DNA of 64,000 nucleotides from Oscillibacter valericigenes (GCF_016902445.1 NZ_JACSNX010000007.1:1-64000); one strand, 5' to 3'. Positions 41,868-50,949 are shown, counted from the stretch's first letter. The notes: generated by a model not told the origin, from the sequence alone. Made by a program: numbers and translations.

Positions 41868-42740
41868 TTACTCGGCAACAGGCACAGCGCCGGCGCCGGC
41901 GATCAGGTCAGAGGCTTCCGTGGAGGTAGCCCAGTCGACAAAGGCCTGAGCGGCGTCAGACAGGGCCGTGCTGTCGTTGATGATGAAGTTGAAGTTGCGC
42001 TGGATCTCGTACGTACCGTCCAGAACGGTCTCCTCAGAGGGAGCCACGCCGCCCACGGTCAGGATCTTCACGGTGTCATCGCCCTCAACAGCGGACAGGG
42101 AGGCATAGCCGATGGCGTTGGGGTTGGAGGCAACACCTGCGACCACCTCGCCGGTGGAGGTGTACTCGTTCTGGTACACGCAGGCCTCCTCGGTGCCGGT
42201 GATGGACTCGAAGCCGTCCCGGGTGCCGGAACCGGCCTCACGGCCCATGAACACGACCTCAGCGTCATTGCCGCCCACCTCGGACCAATTGGCGGTGGCG
42301 CCGGTGGCCAGAGCGGCGATCTGCTCGATGCTCAGGTCAGAGACGGGGTTCTCGGGGTTGACGATGATGGCGATACCGTCCTTGGCAACGGTGATCTGGC
42401 TGACGCCGGTCTCGTCCTCCTTCAGGTCGCGGGAAGCCAGGCCGATGTCGCAGGTGCCCTCCTGAGCGCCGGTGATGCCAGCGCCGGAGCCGCTGCCGGT
42501 GTAGTTCACAGTCACGCCGGGCTGCACTTCCTTAAAGGCCTCGATCAGAGTGCCCATCACGTCCTCCATGGAGGTGGAGCCGTTGGTGTTGACGGTGCCG
42601 CTCAGCTCCGTGGTCTCGGTGGTATCGGCCGTATCCGTGGTGGAATCATCCGCAGTGTCCGTGGTGGTGTCGCCGCCGCAGCCGGCCAGCAGGGCCATGA
42701 CCATGGTCAGGGACAGCAAGAGAGAGAATACTTTTTTCAT
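41868..42740 (-). CDS. pstS: Phosphate-binding lipoprotein PstS
   Basis: 290 residues. A lipoprotein signal with lipobox LAGC (Cys21) precedes a Thr/Asp-rich linker and the phosphate-binding fold (NTNGSTSMEDVMG, NYTGSGSGAGITG, REAGSGTRDGFES). It delivers phosphate to PstCA. First gene of the eight-gene phosphate operon; Pho boxes lie upstream. Confidence 0.97.
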   Translation of the reverse strand: MKKVFSLLLSLTMVMALLAGCGGDTTTDTADDSTTDTADTTETTELSGTVNTNGSTSMEDVMGTLIEAFKEVQPGVTVNYTGSGSGAGITGAQEGTCDIGLASRDLKEDETGVSQITVAKDGIAIIVNPENPVSDLSIEQIAALATGATANWSEVGGNDAEVVFMGREAGSGTRDGFESITGTEEACVYQNEYTSTGEVVAGVASNPNAIGYASLSAVEGDDTVKILTVGGVAPSEETVLDGTYEIQRNFNFIINDSTALSDAAQAFVDWATSTEASDLIAGAGAVPVAE

Positions 42741-42788
42741 ATTGAAGATTACTCCTTTTTCCGATGTCTTTGCTCAAGGGACGGTCTT

Positions 42789-42857
42789 AGTATAAACACC
42801 GCCAAGTAAAATCCGACACCAGGTCTTCGTAAAGTCTGTGTAAAATCCCGCGGTAAA
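42789..42857 (-). promoter_or_regulatory. Pho-box array and promoter of the pst operon
   Basis: On the minus strand TTTAC(A/G/C) repeats stand at 42852-42857, 42839-42844 and 42828-42833, spaced 13 and 11 bases, with another at 42805-42810. This matches PhoP boxes (TTAACA-like, 11-bp period). The -10 is TATACT (42789-42794); the -35 position is poor, as expected for an activated promoter. The rest of 42858-43055 shows nothing else convincing. Confidence 0.7.
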
Positions 42858-43055
42858 TTCAAAGCTTCTCGCAATATAAACGATTTACCAAGTCTTTTCC
42901 CCCATCTGTTTTGTTGCTTTGTTGAATCCGCACCCGCTCGCCGAATGGTTTTGTAACCGTTTCAGGGATCGTGGCTTCTCAAATTTAACCGGCCTTCACC
43001 CCATCTGCCGCAATATACCGGAGGTTCTCTCTCCAAGTTCCAACGTCTCATGCCG

Positions 43056-43092
43056 AAAAAACGGGAGCGGCAAACCGCTGTTTGCCGCTCCC
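43056..43092 (-). terminator. Terminator of the ykvI-like/dehydrogenase operon
   Basis: A 12-bp perfect stem (43063-43074/43081-43092) with a 6-nt loop is followed on the minus strand by GTTTTTTC. Confidence 0.92.
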
Positions 43093-43120
43093 GCTCCGAT
43101 TATCCGATTAAAAATGGATG

Positions 43121-44200
43121 TTACGCCTCTGCCCGCTGGCGGTTGTACGCCTCCAGCTCCATGACGGCGTCGATCAGCATCTGCTGGTCCACCGGATAGG
43201 GCCACACCCGCACGTCGATGCCCTTTAGGGCCTTCTCCGTCACGGCGGGCAGGTCCTCCTCCCGGGCGTGGATGTCCGCCAGGCAGGTGGGCAGGCCGAT
43301 GGACTTGTTGAAGGCGAAGATCTTGTCCCGCTCGGCATACTGCTTGTCCGCCGTCAGCATCACCAGGATGCCGTAGGACACCACCTCGCCGTGGAGGTGA
43401 TGGTTGGCCTCTGTGCTGGGCAGGATGGTAAAGCCGTTGTACATGGCATGGGCCATGCCGGTGGTGTAATCCACCTGGACGAAGTTGGACACAAACCCCG
43501 TGGACACGATGATGGCCAGGATGATCTCCGTCAGCTCCATGGTCACCTGGTGGGCCTCGCAGTCCTCCATGGCCTTCCTGCCCCAGCGGACAATGGGGGC
43601 GGCGCACATGGTGCTCAGGGCGATGCCCATGGCGTCGGAGTGGGCGGGGGTGTCGTTCCGGGAGGAGATGGTGCACTCATAGTGCTTGGCCATGGTGTCC
43701 CCCATGCCTGCCCAGAGGTAGCGCACCGGGGCGTTGGCGATGATCTCCGTGTCGATGAAGATGTGGTTGGGCGGGATCTTGGAGAAGGAGTACTCCCGCA
43801 GGCTCCCGTCCGGGTGGTACACGATGCCCAGAGATGTGCAGGCGGCGCAGGTGGAGGCGATGGTGGGGAAGGTGAAGAAGGGCCGGCCCATGCTGTGGGC
43901 CAGGACCTTGCAGGTGTCGATGGCCTTGCCTCCGCCCACGGCGAAGAGCATGTCCGCCTCCGCCACCTGGGGCCGCAGCATCTCCATATTCTCCACAGAG
44001 GCCTCACCGCCGTACCAGAACACGCCGATGACCTCCAGGCCGGAGCCCTCCATGGCCTTCAAAATCTTATCCTTGGCGGCAGCCAGGGCCTTCTCGCCGC
44101 CGATGATGGCCACCTTCGTGCCGTAGGCCGGGCAGACGTTCCCAATGTCCTCGTAGGCGTCCGCCCCAATGGTATATCCGGGAAACAGGGATCTTTCCAT
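43121..44200 (-). CDS. Iron-containing (GldA-like) alcohol/polyol dehydrogenase
   Basis: 359 residues of the glycerol-dehydrogenase-like branch. Coenzyme motif AVGGGKAIDTCKVLA (about residue 90), metal ligands in GMGDTMAKHYE and HHLHGEVVSYG. The substrate (glycerol, glycerol-1-phosphate, hydroxy-ketone) cannot be told. ATG 44200 follows AAAGGAGTG. It is the second gene after a T-box-controlled transporter, separated by a strong hairpin, which suggests it acts on an amino-acid-related compound. Confidence 0.88.
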   Translation of the reverse strand: MERSLFPGYTIGADAYEDIGNVCPAYGTKVAIIGGEKALAAAKDKILKAMEGSGLEVIGVFWYGGEASVENMEMLRPQVAEADMLFAVGGGKAIDTCKVLAHSMGRPFFTFPTIASTCAACTSLGIVYHPDGSLREYSFSKIPPNHIFIDTEIIANAPVRYLWAGMGDTMAKHYECTISSRNDTPAHSDAMGIALSTMCAAPIVRWGRKAMEDCEAHQVTMELTEIILAIIVSTGFVSNFVQVDYTTGMAHAMYNGFTILPSTEANHHLHGEVVSYGILVMLTADKQYAERDKIFAFNKSIGLPTCLADIHAREEDLPAVTEKALKGIDVRVWPYPVDQQMLIDAVMELEAYNRQRAEA

Positions 44201-44247
44201 AATACAATACACTCCTTTGCTGATGATCCGGTCGCTTGCTCCGCTCC

Positions 44248-44276
44248 GGCCCCGCGGCCTGTCAGGCCGCGGGGCC
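44248..44276 (-). promoter_or_regulatory. Intercistronic perfect hairpin
   Basis: A 14-bp GC stem (44248-44261/44263-44276) with no U tract lies between the transporter stop and the dehydrogenase SD. Possible mRNA processing or stability element. Confidence 0.55.
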
Positions 44277-44287
44277 AGGCGCATGCT

Positions 44288-45514
44288 TTATTCGGCTTCC
44301 ACCGCCGCGCGGGGCGCGGGCCGGGCTTCCGTTCTGGCGGGCGCAGCCTCCTCCGGCACGGGGGCAAATGCCTCGTTGTGCTCCTTGAGATACTTGCGGT
44401 TTTTGTAGACGCCCACAGTCAGGAAGGGGATCACCACCACGACGATGCCCAGATAGCCGCAGTAGCCGTAGCCGTACTTGATGATGTTGCTGAGGCCCAC
44501 CATGGAGATGGACATGGACAGGATGATGATGAAGGCGGAGACGATGGCGCTGCGCACGGGAGCGGACTGGATGCCGCGGAACACCGGGAGCTTCTCAAAC
44601 CGGGCCACAAAGCCGAAGATGGTGGTCACGCCGGTGGAGATCAGGCAGAGCAGCAGGCAGACACCGTAGATCACGGTCAGGCCCTGGATGCCCATGGTGT
44701 TGCACACGGTGAGGGTGGGGATGGTGGTGCCGCCGTCCACTGCGGTGTAGACGTTCTCCCAGCACAGCAGCATGAACACGGAGAGGACCAGAGCCACGGC
44801 GTTCATCACGAAGGAGATCCACATGGCCTTGGCGCAGCCCTGCTTGTTGCGCATGGTGGTGCCGCAGGCCACCATGGTGGGCAGCGTCACGCACTGGAAG
44901 CCGGCGTAGGTGAAGGCATTCACGATGGCGGTGGGCACATCGGCGAAGCCGGTGGTCTGGAAGTCCGCGGCCAGCACATCCATGATGGTCCGCTCGCTGT
45001 TGAAGATGCCCACGGCATAGATGGTGATGGCGGTGACCAAAATGGCGATGCCCATGTAGGTGGAGGCCGCCCGGACGATGCCGGCGCCGAAGATGGTCAG
45101 CACCAGCACCAGCGCGCCCACGGCCACAACGCCCAGATAGTAGTTCAGGCCAAAGTACGTGGTCAGGGCGGAGGCGGCACCGGAGATGGCGGCGGCCACC
45201 GCCATCAGCACCATGATGTAGAAGAAGATCTCAAACAGCCAGACCAGCTTGTCAAAGGGATGGTACAGCGTCTCGAACAGCTCCTTGTGGCCGGTGAGGC
45301 CCCGGGAGTTGTACATGATCATGGCCTCCCGCATGGTCAGCGTCAGCAGCAGCATGGCCACGATGGCAGAGGCCACGCCGGCCCAGCCCAGGCCCACGTA
45401 GTAGGTGTTGGCCTGGTTGCCGGTGGCAAAGCCGCCGCCGGCGTGGGCGGAGAACAGCACCGCGCCCACAGAGAATGCGGCAAGGAAGGGGGTCTTTGCG
45501 TACTTGGTTTTCAT
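44288..45514 (-). CDS. YkvI-family membrane transporter (APC superfamily)
   Basis: 408 residues with about eleven membrane helices. The N-terminus AAFSVGAVLFSAHAGGGFATG carries the glycine-rich broken helix 1 of LeuT-fold transporters, and TYAGFQCVTLPTMVACGT is typical of the YkvI/COG3949 group, whose substrates are unknown. ATG 45514 follows GCAGGAGG. A T-box leader precedes it, strongly suggesting amino-acid transport. The C-terminus is a Pro/Ala/Glu-rich tail. Confidence 0.88.
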   Translation of the reverse strand: MKTKYAKTPFLAAFSVGAVLFSAHAGGGFATGNQANTYYVGLGWAGVASAIVAMLLLTLTMREAMIMYNSRGLTGHKELFETLYHPFDKLVWLFEIFFYIMVLMAVAAAISGAASALTTYFGLNYYLGVVAVGALVLVLTIFGAGIVRAASTYMGIAILVTAITIYAVGIFNSERTIMDVLAADFQTTGFADVPTAIVNAFTYAGFQCVTLPTMVACGTTMRNKQGCAKAMWISFVMNAVALVLSVFMLLCWENVYTAVDGGTTIPTLTVCNTMGIQGLTVIYGVCLLLCLISTGVTTIFGFVARFEKLPVFRGIQSAPVRSAIVSAFIIILSMSISMVGLSNIIKYGYGYCGYLGIVVVVIPFLTVGVYKNRKYLKEHNEAFAPVPEEAAPARTEARPAPRAAVEAE

Positions 45515-45552
45515 GCTTGTTTCCTCCTGCAAAAAAATGGGTGATGGTCTTG

Positions 45553-45846
45553 GCAGGGCAACAAAAAATCCCTCCGTCGCTCCTGCCGTTTGGCAGAAGA
45601 GACGAAAGGATGAAAAACCTTCCGCGGTACCACTCTTCTTTGCCCTTCCGGATAGAAGGACACACTCACTGGGATACCATCATATCCCTGCACTGTAACG
45701 GGAGCCCCCGTCTGCGCCTACTTCTCTTCAGCACAGCCGCTGCTGCAGCCAGTTCGGCGGGTCCGTGAACTTCGTGCCTCGCACCACCCGGCACTTCTCT
45801 GAAAGCACATCGCCGCTTACTACTCTGCGTCATTGCGTTTGATGTA
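45553..45846 (-). ncRNA. T-box leader of the YkvI-family transporter
   Basis: The minus-strand leader has the canonical core AGAGTGGTACCGCGG (plus 45622-45636), the F-box-like CCCGUUACAG, AGAGUAGUAAGC near the 5' end and a final terminator. The specifier codon is not certain: GAA (Glu) aligns best with the thrS leader, CTG (Leu) or TGG (Trp) are alternatives. Confidence 0.9.
45563..45610 (-). terminator. Conditional terminator of the second T-box
   Basis: A long stem of about 18 bp, UCCUUUCGUC...CUGCC with GGCAG...ACGGAGGGA around AAAC, is followed by UUUUUUG. Confidence 0.85.
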
Positions 45847-45850
45847 ATGG

Positions 45851-45879
45851 ATGATAGCAGATGCGAATCGAATTGTCAA
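45851..45879 (-). promoter_or_regulatory. Promoter of the T-box/YkvI transcript
   Basis: TTGACA (45874-45879) and TATCAT (45851-45856) on the minus strand are 17 bases apart. Confidence 0.85.
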
Positions 45880-45899
45880 CATAAATTTTCTGAACGCCC

Positions 45900-45933
45900 G
45901 CCGCAGGCTCCGGCACATGCCGGAGCCTGCGGC
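45900..45933 (-). terminator. Strong hairpin after the BadF-like megaprotein
   Basis: A perfect 16-bp inverted repeat with a 2-nt centre, seven bases after the stop codon. There is no U run, so it may be a weak or factor-dependent terminator or a 3' stabiliser. Confidence 0.5.
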
Positions 45934-45940
45934 TCTGTCC

Positions 45941-48900
45941 TCAGGTGGAGGACAGGGCTGGGCGCTGACAGCTGTTCCTCGTCTTTTTCTGCACGGGAGC
46001 CGCCTCTTCCGCAGGGAGCAGGGTCTCCGCAGTCTGGTTCATGATCAGCATCTGGAGCCGGTTCTCCACGTTGGCGTAGCTGGTGTCCGGGTCCAGGTCC
46101 AGGGGCAGGATCTGCACGCCGGGGAATTCCTCTTTCAGCCGTTTGGTGACGCCCCGCCCGCACACATGGTTGGGCAGGCACCCAAAGGGCTGCAGAATGA
46201 TGAAGGACCGGACGCCCTGTGCGGCGTAGTGGGCGATCTCGCCGGCCATCAGCCACCCTTCGCCGCAGGTGAGGGTCTTGGGGATGATGTCCCCCACCCC
46301 GCTGTGGAGCTCCTGGGGCCGGGCCGCCCGGCGGTACAGGGGGTGGGCCTTGGCGATACGCTCCAAAAACCGCTGGATGCCCTCCACCGCGGTGTCCAGT
46401 GCGAAGGGATAGGGCGCCAGATGGGCGCCGAAATCCCGGATCTCGCTGATGGCCGCCTGGAAGTCCTTGCGGAACTGGTAGGTGATCCGAGGCAGGATGA
46501 CCTCCATGCCGTTTTTCTCCAGGTACTCCTCCACATGGAAGTTGGTGCCAGGGTGGAAGTTCACCAGCAGCTCGCCGGTGACCAGCACCCGGGGCTTGCG
46601 GCAGGAGCGGTCCCAGGAGAGATCCCGCAGGGCGCCGATGGCCCGCCGGAAGGCGCCGATCATCTTTCCCAGTCCCTGCTTGGATGCCTCGGCGATCCAC
46701 TCCACACAGGCTTGGAACACCCGGTTGGTCTCGCCGGCCGCTGTCTCGTAGGGCCGGATCTTCCGGCACAGCTCCTCCAGGATGTCCAGCATAGAGAAGG
46801 CCCAGGCCGCCAGCAGCACGGAGTGTGCGCCCAGCATGGACACGCCGGGGTGGATACCCTTGGTGTCGCCGGGGTCGGTGGTGAGGATGGGGACATTTTC
46901 AAATCCGGCGCTGTCCAGGGCCTTGCGGAGGATAGGCGTATAGTTGGCCATGCGGCAGTCGCAGCTGAGCTTGGCCATGCCCACGGCTACAGAGTCCTCC
47001 GGATAGTTCCCCTTCTGCAGCGCGTCGATCAGTTCGCCGATGACCATCTGGCAGGGGAAGCAGATGTCGTTGTGGGTGTACTTCTTGCCCACCCGGATCT
47101 GCTCCGGGCCGCCCACCGGCAGGCTCACCGCCCGGATGCCCTCCCGCTCCATCAGGGCCGTCAGCAGAGTGGACACCGGCGCGGAGATGTTGGGCACCAG
47201 CACGGTCCGCAGCTTCCGGTCCTCCCTGCGGTATTTGACAGGATAGGGCTCCGGCAGGGCGCTGACGTTCACCGCCGTCTCCGCCAGGGCGGAGCGGCGC
47301 AGCTGCACCGTCTCGATAAAGGACTGGACCCGGATGCCCAGGGACCCGGCGGCCTCGCTCTCGTCCACCTTCAGGATCAGGGGCGGCTTGCCGCTGCCCT
47401 CCCCCAGCAGGCGGATGATCTCGTCGGACAAAATGGCGTCGTGGCCGCAGCCGAAGCTGACGATCTGTACATACTCCAGGCAGGACTTCTCCGCCGTCAC
47501 CATGGCGCCGGAGAGCATCCGGGCGTGGAAGTCGTTGGTGATCTCCACCCGGGACTTCCGCAGGTCTGCCGTCTCCAGCCCCGGCAGGCTGTCCACCGTC
47601 AGCACGGGGATGCCCCCGCGGGTGAACATCCGGGAGAGGTCATGGTTGATGAGGGGGTCCGTGTGATAGGGCCGGCCCGCCAGCACCACGGCGAAGCCGC
47701 CGGTTTTCTCGGTGTCGGCGATGACCTGCTTTCCCGCCTCCGCCAGCTGATGGCGGAAGGCGGTGATGGCGGCCGCCGCCTGGCGGCAGGCCTCCTCCGC
47801 CTGCTGCTTCGTGGCGCCGCAGCGGTCCATGGCGTACTGACAGATCTGCCGCTTCCGGTCCTTTTCCGTGAACCAGTGGAACACCGGCGTCTCAAAGTCC
47901 ACGGAGAAGTGCTCCTCCGGAGACTGGAAGTTCCGCACCACCATGGAGTAGCCCATGATCACCGGGCAGACATAGGGGCTCTTCTCCCGCTTGTTCTCCG
48001 GCGGCATATGTAAGATGTAGGGCAGGAAGATCCGGTCCACCCCCTGTTTGGACAGGTCCAGCATGTGGCCATGGACCAGCTTGGCCGGGAAGCAGATGGT
48101 GTCCGATGCCACGTACTGCAAGCCGCTCTCGTACTGCTTCCGGCTGCTGGGGCGAGAGAACTTCACCGGATACCCCAGGGCCCGGAAGAAGGTGCTCCAG
48201 AAGGGCATGCTGTCCCAGAACTCCAGCACCCGGGGCAGGCCGATGGTCTCGCTCTGCTCCTCCCGCACGGGAGTGGCAGGCCAGGTCTTGAATAGCAGCT
48301 CCTGCCGCAGCCGGAACAGGTCCGGCACTTCCCCGGCTTTTTTGACAGGCGCAGCCTCTTCCGTCACCACGGCGCCCCGGTCGCACCGGTTGCCCGTGAC
48401 AAAGCAGCCCCCGTCCGGGAACCGCAAAATGGTCCGGCTGCAGTGGTTGGCGCAGTGGGGGCACAGCACGCCGCTCTCCCGGGTGTAGTGGAAGTCCTTC
48501 ACCGCATCAAAGCCGATGAAGGCGGAGCAATGTCCGTTGGCGTAGCCGTGGGCCTCCACCTCCTGCTTCACCGCGAGAGCCGCGCCCAAAGCGCCCATCT
48601 CGCCGGGATAGGGGGCCAGGGTCACCTCCCGGCCCAGGTACTCCTCCAGCGCCCGCAGAACGGCAAAGTTCCGGAAGGTGCCGCCCTGGACCACCACCCG
48701 GTCCCCCAGCTCCGAGACGTTGGCGATCCGCACCACCTTGGTGAACACGTTCTCGATGATGGACCGGCAGAGGCCCGCCATCAGGTCATCGGGCTGCTTG
48801 CCGTTGCGCTGCTCGTTGATGATGGTGCTGTTCATGAACACGGTGCACCGGCTGCCCAGCTCCGCCGGGGATGAAGACCGGAAGGCGGCCTCCGCCACCT

Positions 48901-50362
48901 GATCCACCGGCATCCCCAGGGTGGAGGCGAAGTTCTCCAGAAAGGACCCGCATCCGGAGGAGCAGGCCTCGTTCAGCATGATGTTGGTGACCACGCCGTC
49001 CTTCAGCCAGATGGCCTTCATGTCCTGGCCGCCGATGTCCAGCAGGAAGGTGGCGTCCGGGAAGAAGCGGCGGCAGCCCCGGGCGTGGGCCACGGTCTCC
49101 ACCGTGTGATAGTCGGCGTGGAAGGCGGCGGAGAGCATCTGCTCGCCGTAGCCGGTGGTGCCCAGGCCCAGCACCTCCAGCTGGATGCCCAGCTTCCGGT
49201 ACTTCTCCGCCAGGGCCAGCAGCCCCTCCCGGACCACCTTCAGGGGCTCGCCCTTGTTGTTGGCGTAGAAGGTGTCTGTCACCTGTTCATTCTCGTCCAT
49301 GAAGACGAACTTGGAGGTGGTGGAGCCGGAGTCGATGCCGATGTACCCCCGCAGGACCTTCCGGTCCGTGGCATCCACCGGCTGCCGCAGCTCTGCCCGG
49401 TGCCGGCGGAGGAAGGCATCCCGCTCCGCGTCGCCGGCAAAATAGGGCTTCCCCACACCGGCGGCATCCTCGGCCGGGTCCGGCGCGGCTTCCAGCCGCT
49501 CCAAAGCCTGGGCCAGCGTCACAGCGTCCTCCTGACCGGGGAACAGCTCGTCCACCGCAATGGCAGTGCCCCGGGCCACGATGGTCTCCGGGTGCTCTGG
49601 CCGGACGATATCCTCTTCCCTCAGGTCCAGCCGCTCCGCGAACACCCGCACCAGCGTGGGGTTGAAGGTCAGGGGGCCGCCCTCGAAGATGATGGGGGCC
49701 GTCAGCTCCAGCCCCTGGGACAGACCGCCGATGGTCTGCTTGGCGATGGCGTGGAAGGTGGACAGGGCGATGTCGGACCGCTCCGCTCCCTGGATCAGCA
49801 GGGGCTGGATGTCCGTCTTGGCGAACACGCCGCACCGACCGGAGATGCTGTAGACGGTCTTCCCTTGGGCGGCCAGCTGCTCGAACTCGTCCGCCGGCAC
49901 ATTCAGCAGGGCGGCGATCTCGTCGATGAACGCGCCGGTGCCGCCGGCGCAGCTGCCGTTCATCCGCATGTCGGAGGTCTGGAGCTTTCCGGTGGCCTCG
50001 TCATAGTGGAAAAAGATCACCTTGGCGTCCTGTCCGCCCAGCTCCACGGCGGTGCGGACCTGGGGGTACAGGGCCCGGACGGCGGCAGCATTGGCCACCA
50101 CCTCCTGGACGTAGCTGGCCCCCAGAGCGGCGGCGATGGGCCGCCCGCCGGAGCCGCAGACCCCGATGCGGAACCGGGCAAGGGGAAACCGCCCGGCCGC
50201 TTCCTCCAGAAGCTGCCGGACGGTGGCCGCCTGATGGGCGTTGTGCCGCTGATACCGGGTAAATAACACGCTGTTGTCGGCGGGATCCAGCACGACTGCC
50301 TTGACGGTGGTGGAGCCAACATCCACACCAAGGCGTAAAACATCTGAAACTGTCTGTGCCAT
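45941..50362 (-). CDS. Giant 2-hydroxyacyl-CoA dehydratase-activator-like protein
   Basis: 1473 residues. Two BadF/HgdC-type ATPase domains in tandem: first with LGVDVGSTTVKAVVLD, GSCAGGTGAFID and GRCGVFAKTD; second near residue 310 with YIGIDSGSTTSKFVFMD, ACSSGCGSFLENFA and RCTVFMNS. The paired cysteines hold a [4Fe-4S] cluster in the activator. Next is a Cys-rich CPHCANHCSRTI...GNRCDRG stretch (about 665-700), a DUF2229 region, and a C-terminal HgdB-like part with FGCGHDA and PFGCLPNHVCGRG. Such fusions are widespread in anaerobes and have no established substrate. ATG 50362 follows AAGGAG. It appears to stand alone. Confidence 0.9.
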   Translation of the reverse strand: MAQTVSDVLRLGVDVGSTTVKAVVLDPADNSVLFTRYQRHNAHQAATVRQLLEEAAGRFPLARFRIGVCGSGGRPIAAALGASYVQEVVANAAAVRALYPQVRTAVELGGQDAKVIFFHYDEATGKLQTSDMRMNGSCAGGTGAFIDEIAALLNVPADEFEQLAAQGKTVYSISGRCGVFAKTDIQPLLIQGAERSDIALSTFHAIAKQTIGGLSQGLELTAPIIFEGGPLTFNPTLVRVFAERLDLREEDIVRPEHPETIVARGTAIAVDELFPGQEDAVTLAQALERLEAAPDPAEDAAGVGKPYFAGDAERDAFLRRHRAELRQPVDATDRKVLRGYIGIDSGSTTSKFVFMDENEQVTDTFYANNKGEPLKVVREGLLALAEKYRKLGIQLEVLGLGTTGYGEQMLSAAFHADYHTVETVAHARGCRRFFPDATFLLDIGGQDMKAIWLKDGVVTNIMLNEACSSGCGSFLENFASTLGMPVDQVAEAAFRSSSPAELGSRCTVFMNSTIINEQRNGKQPDDLMAGLCRSIIENVFTKVVRIANVSELGDRVVVQGGTFRNFAVLRALEEYLGREVTLAPYPGEMGALGAALAVKQEVEAHGYANGHCSAFIGFDAVKDFHYTRESGVLCPHCANHCSRTILRFPDGGCFVTGNRCDRGAVVTEEAAPVKKAGEVPDLFRLRQELLFKTWPATPVREEQSETIGLPRVLEFWDSMPFWSTFFRALGYPVKFSRPSSRKQYESGLQYVASDTICFPAKLVHGHMLDLSKQGVDRIFLPYILHMPPENKREKSPYVCPVIMGYSMVVRNFQSPEEHFSVDFETPVFHWFTEKDRKRQICQYAMDRCGATKQQAEEACRQAAAAITAFRHQLAEAGKQVIADTEKTGGFAVVLAGRPYHTDPLINHDLSRMFTRGGIPVLTVDSLPGLETADLRKSRVEITNDFHARMLSGAMVTAEKSCLEYVQIVSFGCGHDAILSDEIIRLLGEGSGKPPLILKVDESEAAGSLGIRVQSFIETVQLRRSALAETAVNVSALPEPYPVKYRREDRKLRTVLVPNISAPVSTLLTALMEREGIRAVSLPVGGPEQIRVGKKYTHNDICFPCQMVIGELIDALQKGNYPEDSVAVGMAKLSCDCRMANYTPILRKALDSAGFENVPILTTDPGDTKGIHPGVSMLGAHSVLLAAWAFSMLDILEELCRKIRPYETAAGETNRVFQACVEWIAEASKQGLGKMIGAFRRAIGALRDLSWDRSCRKPRVLVTGELLVNFHPGTNFHVEEYLEKNGMEVILPRITYQFRKDFQAAISEIRDFGAHLAPYPFALDTAVEGIQRFLERIAKAHPLYRRAARPQELHSGVGDIIPKTLTCGEGWLMAGEIAHYAAQGVRSFIILQPFGCLPNHVCGRGVTKRLKEEFPGVQILPLDLDPDTSYANVENRLQMLIMNQTAETLLPAEEAAPVQKKTRNSCQRPALSST

Positions 50363-50436
50363 ATGTACTCCTTCCGGAGGCCCTCCACAGCAGCGGTTTT
50401 GGCGCAGAAAACCCCCGTTTTTATTTATTCAGAAGT

Positions 50437-50445
50437 ATTATAACA
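50437..50445 (-). promoter_or_regulatory. Extended -10 promoter of the megaprotein
   Basis: TGTTATAAT on the minus strand is a full extended -10 (TATAAT at 50437-50442) with a weak -35. The remaining 50446-50735 holds a TTCAGG/CCTGAA inverted repeat (50529-50553) and a short duplicated AAGGCTAAAAA at 50701-50723, but no gene I can support. Confidence 0.5.
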
Positions 50446-50735
50446 CATCCGTCACTTTATCGTTTGTATAGTTTTTGTTAAGAATTTTAGACTATTTTTC
50501 CCATTTTTCACAATTTTCAGCGATATATATTCAGGTTTATTGTTCAATCCTGAACAGGCGTGTGACCTCTGGAGCCTTTGCGCCCAGGTCCGGCACCACG
50601 CCTGACCGGATGCAGACCGCCCCACGCTCTGCCGGCGGTCTCCGCTCCCATGTGCCCTGCGCAGAGAGCCTGCTGCAACGGGAGAAAACCTGCATTTCCA
50701 AAGGCTAAAAATAAGGCTAAAAACGGTTTTGGCAA

Positions 50736-50771
50736 GAAAAAATCCCTAGAACCGTTGCGGCTCTAGGGATT
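50736..50771 (-). terminator. Terminator of the tRNA operon
   Basis: A 10-bp perfect stem (50741-50750/50762-50771) is followed on the minus strand by TTTTTTC. Confidence 0.9.
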
Positions 50772-50775
50772 CCTT

Positions 50776-50850
50776 TGGAGGTGACACCCGGATTTGAACC
50801 GGGGAATCAGGGTTTTGCAGACCCTTGCCTTACCACTTGGCTATGTCACC
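50776..50850 (-). tRNA. tRNA-Cys (GCA)
   Basis: Complete cloverleaf with acceptor GGTGACA/TGTCACC, anticodon GCA in the CTGCAAA loop, GGTTCAAATCC T-arm, and encoded TCCA 3' end. Confidence 0.95.
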
Positions 50851-50906
50851 ATAGGGTTCCTTTATATTATATGCGAACTTTTCAAAAAAGTCCACACTTA
50901 TTTTTA

Positions 50907-50948
50907 GAAAATGCAATGCCCACACCATCTTCTGTGTGGGCATTGCAT
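50907..50948 (-). terminator. Hairpin between tRNA-Gly and tRNA-Cys
   Basis: A perfect 15-bp stem (50911-50925/50934-50948) with an 8-nt loop is followed by TTTC on the minus strand. It may terminate part of the transcript or guide processing. Confidence 0.6.
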
Positions 50949-50949
50949 C

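Noticed and set aside
42919..43164. Plus-strand frame between pstS and the dehydrogenase terminator
   Set aside because: No SD and it overlaps a clear minus-strand terminator.
43268..45544. 758-codon open frame on the plus strand
   Set aside because: Runs opposite two well-identified genes with His/Gly-rich low-complexity translation; a GC shadow.
45851..48013. 720-codon open frame on the plus strand
   Set aside because: Antisense to the BadF-like megaprotein; no motif and no SD.
50475..50708. Short frames between the megaprotein and tRNA-Cys
   Set aside because: No SD, no recognisable protein; the terminator and repeats explain part of the DNA.
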